In this document: piece after piece, positions 1 through 5,158 of the stretch | Numbering within the stretch: the stretch's first letter is position 1 | Layout: each line of letters opens with the position of its first letter | Source of the DNA: Sedimentisphaerales bacterium | GTDB taxonomy: Bacteria; Planctomycetota; Phycisphaerae; Sedimentisphaerales; SM23-30 | Length of the DNA stretch: 5,158 bases | NCBI GenBank assembly: GCA_030640865.1 | Contig: DAOWIP010000467.1 | Coordinates: forward strand, 1 to 5,158 | Direction of reading: 5' to 3' | The notes under the pieces: generated by a model | The model's input: the letters and a program-made list of their open reading frames with translations, nothing else | Told to the model about the DNA's origin: nothing | Databases searched by the model: none | Made by a program: the position numbers and the translations under genes

Positions 1-632
1 CGCAGCGCATCCTTGATATGGACGTGCTTCAGCCACGGAGCGAGCACCTTTATAGCCTCGATCGGATCACCCTTTTCGTATAGTATCAGGTTTGCCGGGT
101 CGAAGTTCACCTGTATGGCTGGATGGTTCAACTCTTCGAGGAAAATCTTCAGGTCCTCGGCGGTTTCCTGTCCGGTCTCCAGCAGGAAAGTGATTTTTTT
201 TTCGGCTGCCGCGTCGGCTATCACTCGTACCCGATCGTAAAACTTTTTGGTGTATTCCGGTTTCGTATGATCGATGAACCCTATGTGGGTCGATAAGTAT
301 TCCACACCCAGTTCGGCTGTTATGTCGATAGCGCCAAGTGCCAGCTTACGGTTTTCGTCCCAGTGCTCGTCCGGGGTAACACCGCCGGTTTCTTTAATAG
401 TATCGACAGTAGTATAATCTTCGTGCGGGAAGTCGATCATCGCACAACTGATCGTCCAGTCCTGCTCACGAATAAACTTGAAATATTCCCGTCCCTCTTC
501 ACCAATCGCAGGCCTGATCGCCAGGTGAACGTACGCAATATCCAACTTACGCATTGATTCAGCTACCTTTTGGACGTCTTCCTGTAAAGACCAACTGCAA
601 ATTGATATCGGCCAATCGTTACATTTACGCAT
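1..632 (-). CDS. Sugar phosphate isomerase/epimerase-like TIM-barrel protein (partial, C-terminus cut by window edge)
   Basis: The reading frame opens with ATG at 632-630 and stays open to the left edge, giving 210 complete codons plus two bases. The start is preceded by AGGAGA (646-641) at 8-base spacing. The protein begins MRKCNDWPISICSWSL and matches the xylose-isomerase-like TIM barrel (AP endonuclease 2) family. Visible hallmarks are STHIGF near residue 114, LLETG with a candidate metal-ligand Glu152, VNFDPANL with Asp178, and the HVHIKDA strand near residues 203-209 with His205. By family knowledge these residues bind a divalent metal used in isomerising or epimerising sugars or cyclitols. 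The family is usually about 270-290 residues, so roughly a quarter, including the last metal-binding Glu, lies outside the window. There is no signal peptide, so it is probably cytoplasmic. It lies downstream of, and in the same direction as, the Gfo/Idh/MocA oxidoreductase, which suggests a shared catabolic role. The exact substrate cannot be read from the sequence. Confidence 0.88.
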   Translation of the reverse strand, partial: MRKCNDWPISICSWSLQEDVQKVAESMRKLDIAYVHLAIRPAIGEEGREYFKFIREQDWTISCAMIDFPHEDYTTVDTIKETGGVTPDEHWDENRKLALGAIDITAELGVEYLSTHIGFIDHTKPEYTKKFYDRVRVIADAAAEKKITFLLETGQETAEDLKIFLEELNHPAIQVNFDPANLILYEKGDPIEAIKVLAPWLKHVHIKDAL

Positions 633-654
633 GATAATATTCTCCTAAAAATAT

Positions 655-668
655 TGTAAGCGTTCACG
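655..668. promoter_or_regulatory. Candidate LacI/CcpA-family operator (cre-like)
   Basis: TGTAAGCGTTCACG matches the Bacillus cre consensus TGWAANCGNTNWCA at 13 of 14 positions (the final A is G) and has the central CG typical of LacI/GalR-family operators. It lies 22 bases upstream of the isomerase start codon, just ahead of its ribosome binding site. On the minus strand it overlaps a possible -10 hexamer TACAAT (658-653), although no convincing -35 is visible at 16-18 bases. A repressor bound here would be well placed to control the isomerase separately from the upstream oxidoreductase. No cognate regulator is in the window, so this is motif-based inference. Confidence 0.4.
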
Positions 669-685
669 TTTTTATAAGTCGCGTT

Positions 686-817
686 CTTTCGCCCTTTCAG
701 GGCTTAAAAAGTTGTTGTCACAAACTTACCGGAGGCTTGCGCCTCCGGCTAAAAACTTTCGTCCCTTTGGGACTGATGAGCAAAAGAACCAGTTAAATGG
801 TGGGTTAAGAACCCACC
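686..817. repeat. Cluster of four short inverted repeats (REP-like hairpin array)
   Basis: Four hairpins start 32-38 bases apart. They are GCCCT-TTC-AGGGC (691-703), CCGGAGGC-TTGC-GCCTCCGG (729-748), GTCCC-TTT-GGGAC (761-773) and GGTGGGTT-AAG-AACCCACC (799-817). The first and third sit in related 19-base units (686-704 and 756-774, 14 of 19 identical). Two of their differences are compensatory (C-G to T-A, and T-A to C-G), so the stem is kept while the sequence changes. The cluster fills the gap between two genes of the same strand. None of the stems is directly followed by a T-run in the minus direction, so they are not classic terminators for the oxidoreductase. They could be REP-like dispersed elements, mRNA-stabilising hairpins, or remnants of a small mobile element. 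Confidence 0.7.
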
Positions 818-840
818 CTGCCAATTTTTTGAGATACCCA

Positions 841-1860
841 TTATTTAATGGAAACAATACCGCCTGTGCGAATGGATTCCTTTTCCGCTTCCACGATTTT
901 GATTGAGTTGAGGGACTGTTCAAGAGTTGTAACAGGCGGCAGGCTTTCCCCGTTAATCAACCGCACAAGGTGATCGATTTGCCGGATGTAGCCGTCGCCG
1001 GACGGAACCTCCGGCGTAAAGGCATCGCCATCGACCGGACATACCTTAAAAGCCGGATCGCGAGTGCAATCATATACAATCGTCGCCTTCTCCAGTATGA
1101 TATTCATACTCATTTCAAACCCGAATGAAGGAGCCATTGCCCAGCCGCCCTCGGCAGTGATTACCATATTGTCATCATAAAGATATTGCGTGACGATATG
1201 CGCCAGGCCGCCGCCGGCACCTTTCGCACCGAAACTGCATACCGCCCGCGGCGTCCCCAACAGATATTGCACATAATCCGAATCGTGGATGTGCAGGTCA
1301 AGTTCCACACCGCCACTTCGCTGCTGGTTCATAAGCCAGTTTTCATGACTCCACGTTGGCGGAGCGCTTAAACGGCGAAATGAGGCTGCCAGCAACTTTC
1401 CGTACTTGCCGTCGGCAACGATCTGTCGGGCTACAGCCCACTCCGGCCAGAAACGAAGGCAATGACCGATCTGTAATATTTTTCCACTGTCCTTGGCGGC
1501 AGCGATCATCCGCTCGCACTCGGGTACGTGCAGACTCATCGGTTTTTCGCACAATACATGCACACCCGTCTCCAGGGCCTGAACAGTACTGTCGGCGTGC
1601 AAAAACGTCGGGAGAGTAATCGAGACCACGTCCAGTTTTTCCTGAGCGAGCATTTTGCCGAGGTCAGGATAGATATTTATGCCGCTGAAATCGATTGCCT
1701 CTTCCGCCCCCGCGACATTACCAACCGCCTTTTTGGAGTCCTCCACGACATTCTCATTGATGTCGCAAATAGCCACGATTTTCGCGTCGTCCCGTCCCTT
1801 CCAGCAGCGATAGTGCATACGGCCCATAAAGCCGAAACCCACAACTCCAATATTCAGCAT
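841..1860 (-). CDS. Gfo/Idh/MocA family NAD(P)-dependent oxidoreductase
   Basis: This complete 339-residue protein is of normal family length. ATG is at 1860-1858 and the stop TAA is at 843-841. AAGGAG (1874-1869) precedes the start at 8-base spacing. Residues 1-125 form the Rossmann domain, with the dinucleotide motif GFGFMG at 8-13 and the family signature EKP at 105-107. The C-terminal alpha/beta domain carries GGVELDLHIHDSD at 183-195, in which Asp188, His192 and Asp195 fit the catalytic DxGxHxxD-type motif. Family members oxidise or reduce a hydroxyl of sugars, sugar derivatives or inositols with NAD(P). There is no signal peptide or Tat motif, so this is a cytoplasmic member and not one of the secreted planctomycete paralogues. 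The sugar-isomerase-like gene lies 208 bases downstream on the same strand. Family and fold are secure. The substrate is not determinable, because many members share these motifs. Confidence 0.93.
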   Translation of the reverse strand: MLNIGVVGFGFMGRMHYRCWKGRDDAKIVAICDINENVVEDSKKAVGNVAGAEEAIDFSGINIYPDLGKMLAQEKLDVVSITLPTFLHADSTVQALETGVHVLCEKPMSLHVPECERMIAAAKDSGKILQIGHCLRFWPEWAVARQIVADGKYGKLLAASFRRLSAPPTWSHENWLMNQQRSGGVELDLHIHDSDYVQYLLGTPRAVCSFGAKGAGGGLAHIVTQYLYDDNMVITAEGGWAMAPSFGFEMSMNIILEKATIVYDCTRDPAFKVCPVDGDAFTPEVPSGDGYIRQIDHLVRLINGESLPPVTTLEQSLNSIKIVEAEKESIRTGGIVSIK

Positions 1861-1903
1861 TACTTGTACTCCTTATCATGTTCAAATGGTTATACAGGTT
1901 ATT

Positions 1904-1922
1904 TTGCAACATTTTGATGCAA
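1904..1922. promoter_or_regulatory. 19-base palindrome, candidate operator of the oxidoreductase operon
   Basis: TTGCAACATTTTGATGCAA has perfect outer arms TTGCA/TGCAA plus an inner C/G pair, around an AT-rich centre. It lies 43 bases upstream of the oxidoreductase start codon. The same stretch also contains ATTTTG twice, exactly 10 bases apart (1901-1906 and 1911-1916). A possible minus-strand -10 TATAAC is at 1894-1889, but no good -35 is seen at the right distance. The position fits a repressor or activator site for the leftward operon. The binding family is unknown, and the central sequence lacks the CG of a typical LacI operator. Confidence 0.4.
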
Positions 1923-2077
1923 CCGCCAAAAGTCCGAAAAACGCCGCAAAAACCAACTATCTGCCCGTGCGGCAGCACCGGCAATGCTCCAAAATCGAGG
2001 GGGCAAAGCACTTTTGACGCTGGCGTCCATTTTAGCCAAGTAAAGCAGGATATTCAATTATTTTTTTTTGCGATTTC

Positions 2078-2106
2078 TTGCCGAGACCGCATTATTTACA
2101 TATAAT
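2078..2106 (+). promoter_or_regulatory. Sigma-70-type promoter for the peptidase-symporter operon
   Basis: TTGCCG (2078-2083) is followed after exactly 17 bases by a perfect TATAAT (2101-2106). The start of transcription is expected near 2112-2114, giving a leader of about 90 bases before the peptidase ATG at 2203. A T9 tract (2061-2069) within AT-rich sequence just upstream of the -35 could act as an UP element. This is the best promoter in the window, and it points into the only plus-strand operon. Confidence 0.65.
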
Positions 2107-2127
2107 CCGGATTCTCAGAGGCCATAA

Positions 2128-2147
2128 TTTGATTACATTTGATTACA
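2128..2147 (+). repeat. Perfect 10-base tandem repeat in the operon leader
   Basis: TTTGATTACA occurs twice head to tail (2128-2137 and 2138-2147). A weaker third match (TTGATTG, 2158-2164) follows 19 bases after the second copy. The spacing is close to the helical repeat, so all copies would present the same DNA face. The repeat lies at about +15 to +35 from the predicted transcription start, where a bound protein would block elongation or initiation. It could also act at the RNA level, or be chance in AT-rich DNA. Confidence 0.6.
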
Positions 2148-2202
2148 GTGGAATAAATTGATTGGAAATTACCATTATCCCAATGCATAAGAGGAAAGAC
2201 CA

Positions 2203-3675
2203 ATGAAACACTTACAATCTATTATTAGCGGGTTAGTTTCTCTGTTTTTAATATTGGCTGTGGGGTCGGTTAATACCTGCTCCGGCAGGGAACCGGCAAA
2301 GGCTGAAATAGCTGTATTGAGCAAAACGGCCGAGAGCCTGCAACAGGAGCATATCAAGGATATGCAGGAGAAGTTTAACGGCCGGGCGGAATATCGGCGA
2401 ATGCAAAACGCCGTTACCGTGAACCCGATTAACGAACTGGCGATGAATCGGGAGATTTTTGCCGGTATGACGGACACTTTCTCGCACAAGCTCGATGACT
2501 GGACAGTAACAAACCAGAAGCGAACGGGCCGCTGCTGGATGTTCGCCGGGATGAACCTGCTGCGCGTTGGGGCGATGAAAAAAATGAACCTGAAGAATTT
2601 CGAATTCAGCCAGAGCTACATTTTTTTCTGGGACAAGATCGAGCGGTCGAATTACTTCCTGGAGTCAATCATCGATACGGCCGAAAGGCCCGACGGTGAT
2701 CGTACGGTTGATTGTATATTGGCCGACTCGCTGGGCGACGGCGGGCAATGGAGTATGTTTGTCAGCCTTATTAAAAAATACGGTCTGGTACCCAAAAACG
2801 CCATGCCTGAAAGTAACAGTTCATCCAACAGTAGAATGATGAATAAAATTTTACGGGCCAAGCTTCACGAAGGCGCCAAACGACTGCGTGATATGCATGG
2901 CCAGGGCGATACCACAAACCAGTTACGCTCCGCCAAGCGTGAAATTCTCGCGGTTATCTATCGTATTCTGAGTATTCATATGGGCACGCCACCCGAAAAG
3001 TTCGATTGGCAGTGGCGTGACAAAGATGATGAGTTTCACCGAGACGGTACGCTGACCCCGCAGGAATTTGCCGGGAAATATCTATCCCTCGATCTGGACG
3101 AATACGTCTGCCTGGTGCATGACCCGCGGCCGAGCAGTCCGAGCGGACGGACATTTACCGTGGCCTATCTTGGAAACGTGGTTGGCGGTGAGCCGATTAA
3201 ATATCTGAATGTCGATATCAAACTGATAAAAGAAATTGCCATGCGTACACTGCTTGATGGTGAGCCGGTATGGTTCGGCTGTGATGTGAGCAAACAGATG
3301 GACCGTGACCTGGGGCTCTGGGACAATAACCTGTTCGATTACGAAGGGATTTACGATACGCGGTTCACTTTACAAAAGGCTGATCGACTTATCTATCACC
3401 AGAGCCGAATGACCCATGCGATGCTTTTGACAGGCGTTGATGTGGTTGACGGCAAGCCACGGCGATGGCGAGTGGAGAATAGTTGGGGCAAGGATGTCGG
3501 CAAAAAAGGTTATTTTATTATGAACGACTCGTGGTTTGACGAGTATGTGTTTGAGATTGGTGCTCGGAAAAGCTACTTACCTGAAAAACTCCGGAAAGCA
3601 TGGGAACAGGAACCCATAGTATTGCCGCCGTGGGACCCGATGGGGTCGCTGGCGCGTCAGAAAGGCTGCGTATGA
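2203..3675 (+). CDS. pepC: Exported C1B-family cysteine aminopeptidase (bleomycin hydrolase / PepC-like)
   Basis: This 490-residue protein starts at ATG 2203, with AGAGGA (2190-2195) 7 bases upstream. Residues 1-28 look like a signal peptide: a short polar start, then a hydrophobic core ISGLVSLFLILAVGSV. The NTCSG end has a Cys but lacks a canonical lipobox. The mature part is a papain-fold bleomycin hydrolase. Gln105 and Cys111 lie in NQKRTGRCWMFAGMN, His405 in MTHAMLLTGVD and Asn426 in RVENSWG, giving an intact oxyanion Gln and Cys-His-Asn triad. DGGQWSMFVSLIKKYGLVP (179-197) is also characteristic. These enzymes form hexamers that remove N-terminal amino acids from peptides. They usually end at a sequence like DPMGALA, whose terminal carboxylate sets aminopeptidase specificity. 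Here DPMGSLA (478-484) is followed by six more residues, RQKGCV. Canonical members are cytosolic, so the signal sequence suggests action in the periplasm or at the surface. The stop overlaps the symporter start. Confidence 0.93.
   Translation: MKHLQSIISGLVSLFLILAVGSVNTCSGREPAKAEIAVLSKTAESLQQEHIKDMQEKFNGRAEYRRMQNAVTVNPINELAMNREIFAGMTDTFSHKLDDWTVTNQKRTGRCWMFAGMNLLRVGAMKKMNLKNFEFSQSYIFFWDKIERSNYFLESIIDTAERPDGDRTVDCILADSLGDGGQWSMFVSLIKKYGLVPKNAMPESNSSSNSRMMNKILRAKLHEGAKRLRDMHGQGDTTNQLRSAKREILAVIYRILSIHMGTPPEKFDWQWRDKDDEFHRDGTLTPQEFAGKYLSLDLDEYVCLVHDPRPSSPSGRTFTVAYLGNVVGGEPIKYLNVDIKLIKEIAMRTLLDGEPVWFGCDVSKQMDRDLGLWDNNLFDYEGIYDTRFTLQKADRLIYHQSRMTHAMLLTGVDVVDGKPRRWRVENSWGKDVGKKGYFIMNDSWFDEYVFEIGARKSYLPEKLRKAWEQEPIVLPPWDPMGSLARQKGCV
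3661..3665 (+). promoter_or_regulatory. Ribosome binding site of the symporter, inside the peptidase gene
   Basis: AAAGG lies 6 bases before ATG 3672 and 9 bases before ATG 3675, within the codons for the extra C-terminal tail of the peptidase. It supports starting the symporter at 3672 or 3675 instead of at the upstream in-frame ATG 3600. That upstream start would add 24 non-hydrophobic residues, all overlapping conserved peptidase codons. With the ATGA stop/start overlap, it indicates translational coupling. Confidence 0.6.
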
Positions 3676-5000
3676 TGAATAAGTTTTTTCGATGGTATTT
3701 CAGAACTTCACTTGTTCTGCGGATTCTGGTGTGCTTTGCCGCGGGGTCCGTTATCGGTGGTCTTTTATGGTATGTTTCCCGTACCTCCGCCCAGCCGATA
3801 ACCCAGACCGTTATGCCATACATATCACCATTCGGAACGGTTTTCGTAGATATGTTGAAGATGATCGTCGTTCCGGTAATCTTTTTCTCGCTGGTGGTTG
3901 GAGCGGCGAGTCTGCCAATCAGTAAATTCGGCCGAATCGGACTAAAAACATTAGGCTGGTATCTGTCCTGCTCTGTTTTGGCAGCTATAGTAGGAGTATG
4001 TCTGGCACTTCTAATCAATCCAGGCTCAGGCACCGACCTCGAACAGTGGCAGCAGATGGCGGGACTGATGGAAACCGAGGCGCACGAAATTGCCGGGCAG
4101 GCTCAGACCGAAGGAACCCTGTCCCGCATATTGCTAAACCTCTTTCGGAATCCCTTCGAGGCGCTGGCCACAGGTAATTTTCTGCCCATTATTGTGTTCG
4201 CCATCCTGTTCGGTCTGGCTATACGCATAACGATTGAAAACGGCACCGATAAGCAACACGCAGGCCGATTGGAAATGCTGATCGACTTACTGTCCGCGGC
4301 CCGCGACGCTATGTTCAAGGTCGTTGACTGGATTCTGGAATATTCACCCATCGGCGTATTGGCATTATCAATCAAGAACTTCGGCATATACGGCCCTAAT
4401 ATAGTAGGTCCTTATGTCAGCGTAACCATAGGGATTGTTTTCGGGATTCTGGTGATGATCTTTGTCGTCTATTCACTTATGTTGTGGGCTCTGACCCGAC
4501 ATAGTCCGCTGAATATCTTCAAGCGGATACAGGAGGCTATGATAATGGCCTTTATCACCCGCAGCAGCGCCGCAACCTTACCGGTGTCCATTAAAACCGC
4601 CCAGGAAGAACTGAAGGTCCATAGCGAATTGGCAGGTTTTTCCCTGCCGCTCGGTGCCACGATCAATATGGACGGAGTATGCGTTCATTTACCGATGTTT
4701 GCTGTTCTGGCCGCCAATATGTTCGGACTACAACTTACCCTCTCCGGCCTGCTCATTCTGGTAATTACCACTGTACTGGCCTCAATCGGCGCCGGCGGTG
4801 TGCCCGGCGGAAGCCTGATGCTGCTGTTCATTATCCTGGAGACTATGGGGCTTACAGGAGAACAGGTGTCCATCGTTGTTGCCCTGGCCCTGGGTATCAA
4901 TCCTATCCTCGATATGTTCGAGACGATGAATAACGTAACCGGCGATCTGGTGTGCACCTTCGCAGTGGCACACAATGAAGGACTGGTGGATGAGACCTGA
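3672..5000 (+). CDS. Dicarboxylate/amino acid:cation symporter (DAACS, GltPh/EAAT fold) with altered substrate pocket
   Basis: This 442-residue inner-membrane protein has normal family length. Family landmarks are present in order. MLKMIVVPVIFFSLVVGAAS (61-80) is the TM2 signature. RSSAATLP (297-304) is the serine-rich HP1 tip. NMDGV (332-336) is the TM7 motif, usually NMDGT. GAGGVPGG (373-380) is HP2. DMFETMNNVTGD (414-425) is TM8. Members use Na+ or H+ gradients to import acidic or neutral amino acids or C4-dicarboxylates. Asp414, Thr418, Asn421 and Asp425 match GltPh Asp394, Thr398, Asn401 and Asp405, so alpha-group and sodium binding look intact. GltPh Arg397 is replaced by Glu417 and Thr314 by Val336, which argues against aspartate or glutamate as substrate. 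The start is ATG 3672 (ATGA overlap with the peptidase stop); ATG 3675 is an equally possible start one codon later. Co-expression with the peptidase suggests uptake of amino acids released from peptides. Confidence 0.92.
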   Translation: MMNKFFRWYFRTSLVLRILVCFAAGSVIGGLLWYVSRTSAQPITQTVMPYISPFGTVFVDMLKMIVVPVIFFSLVVGAASLPISKFGRIGLKTLGWYLSCSVLAAIVGVCLALLINPGSGTDLEQWQQMAGLMETEAHEIAGQAQTEGTLSRILLNLFRNPFEALATGNFLPIIVFAILFGLAIRITIENGTDKQHAGRLEMLIDLLSAARDAMFKVVDWILEYSPIGVLALSIKNFGIYGPNIVGPYVSVTIGIVFGILVMIFVVYSLMLWALTRHSPLNIFKRIQEAMIMAFITRSSAATLPVSIKTAQEELKVHSELAGFSLPLGATINMDGVCVHLPMFAVLAANMFGLQLTLSGLLILVITTVLASIGAGGVPGGSLMLLFIILETMGLTGEQVSIVVALALGINPILDMFETMNNVTGDLVCTFAVAHNEGLVDET

Positions 5001-5158
5001 AATATGAGGAATCAATTAAATAAGTTGTGAGTGGTGGGTGGCGAGAGAGAGGGAAAAGAAGAACACCTCTGGGCCTTCGGCGGAAAGGTGGCAACTGGTT
5101 TTATAAAGATATAGCGTGCACCCGGCTGGTTTTCGGCAAAATTTAACGAAAGTGAACC
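5001..5158. other. Non-coding tail downstream of the symporter
   Basis: No gene is supported here. A 21-base all-purine tract (5043-5063) is followed by a possible imperfect hairpin: CACCT (5064-5068) pairs with AGGTG (5086-5090), and GCC-TTC-GGC (5073-5081) forms an inner stem. Four T residues follow at about 5099-5102. This could be a weak terminator or processed 3' end of the operon, but the stem is interrupted and the T-run is short and distant. The last 50 bases show no signal that I can name. Confidence 0.35.

Larger units (their letters stand above)
1861..2202. other. Divergent intergenic control region
   Basis: This 342-base non-coding interval separates the minus-strand sugar genes from the plus-strand peptidase-symporter operon. 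It holds, from left to right, the ribosome binding site of the oxidoreductase, a 19-base palindrome (1904-1922), a stretch without clear signals (about 1923-2050) apart from a small palindrome GACGC-TG-GCGTC (2016-2027), a T9 tract (2061-2069), a plus-strand promoter (2078-2106), and a tandem repeat (2128-2147). Short open frames cross it on both strands, but they have no ribosome binding site and no recognisable protein, so I do not call them genes. I found no tRNA, riboswitch or terminator that I could support. Confidence 0.6.

Noticed and set aside
686..817. CRISPR array
   Set aside because: The repeats are short, differ in sequence from one another and have no equal-length spacers or cas genes nearby.
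799..828. Hairpin GGTGGGTT...AACCCACC with a nearby T-run as a rho-independent terminator
   Set aside because: The T-run is about 8 bases after the stem on the plus strand, where no gene ends. In the direction of the oxidoreductase gene the stem is followed by mixed sequence.
712..906. Small open frames on both strands running through the hairpin repeats
   Set aside because: They consist mostly of translated inverted repeats and run into the end of the oxidoreductase gene. They are translations of repeat sequence, not genes.
1528..1917. A 129-codon plus-strand frame antisense to the oxidoreductase N-terminus
   Set aside because: The opposite strand encodes a clear Rossmann domain with its own ribosome binding site. 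The plus-strand product resembles nothing and ends in non-coding DNA.
2223..2283. Lipoprotein signal on the peptidase (Cys26)
   Set aside because: The residues before the Cys are VNT and do not fit the usual lipobox [LVI][ASTVI][GAS]C. A cleaved signal peptide is more likely, though a non-canonical lipobox cannot be excluded.
3600..3671. An upstream in-frame ATG that would extend the symporter by 24 residues
   Set aside because: The extension overlaps conserved peptidase codons, is not membrane-like and lacks a ribosome binding site. ATG 3672 has AAAGG at proper spacing and the usual ATGA overlap.
3518..4033. A 171-codon open frame on the minus strand across the peptidase-symporter junction
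   Set aside because: It lies antisense to strongly conserved codons of two recognisable proteins. The predicted protein is low in structure and has no family resemblance, and no ribosome binding site is evident.

Overview
The window is most likely from a Planctomycetota bacterium, perhaps of the Phycisphaerae type. This is inferred from mid-range base composition, the pairing of a Gfo/Idh/MocA oxidoreductase with an AP-endonuclease-2-like sugar isomerase, and short hairpin repeats between genes. It rests on general resemblance, with no phylogenetic marker, so another lineage of environmental bacteria is possible. The genes form two divergent pairs separated by a 342-base regulatory interval.

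Left half, minus strand (1-1860): a complete Gfo/Idh/MocA NAD(P)-dependent oxidoreductase (841-1860) is followed by a sugar phosphate isomerase/epimerase-like TIM-barrel protein (start at 632, running off the left edge). This pairing is typical of catabolism of unusual sugars, oxidised sugars or cyclitols. The 208-base gap between them (633-840) holds four short hairpins. Two of these are diverged copies of one 19-base unit that differ by base-pair-preserving changes. The gap also holds a LacI/CcpA (cre)-like operator candidate just upstream of the isomerase gene.

Centre (1861-2202): a non-coding divergent control region. It has a 19-base palindrome 43 bases upstream of the oxidoreductase start, a good sigma-70-type promoter facing right (TTGCCG, 17 bases, TATAAT) behind a T9 tract, and a perfect 10-base tandem repeat in the predicted leader of the right-hand operon.

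Right half, plus strand (2203-5000): a bleomycin hydrolase/aminopeptidase C family cysteine peptidase carrying an N-terminal signal sequence and an unusual C-terminal tail. It overlaps by 4 bases (ATGA) a dicarboxylate/amino acid:cation symporter of the GltPh/EAAT fold. In that symporter the two side chains that bind the aspartate side-chain carboxylate in GltPh are replaced (Thr to Val, Arg to Glu), while the alpha-group and sodium-site residues are kept. The simplest reading is a two-gene peptide-scavenging unit: an exported peptidase releases amino acids and a coupled Na+ symporter with altered specificity imports them. The last 158 bases contain no gene that I can support.
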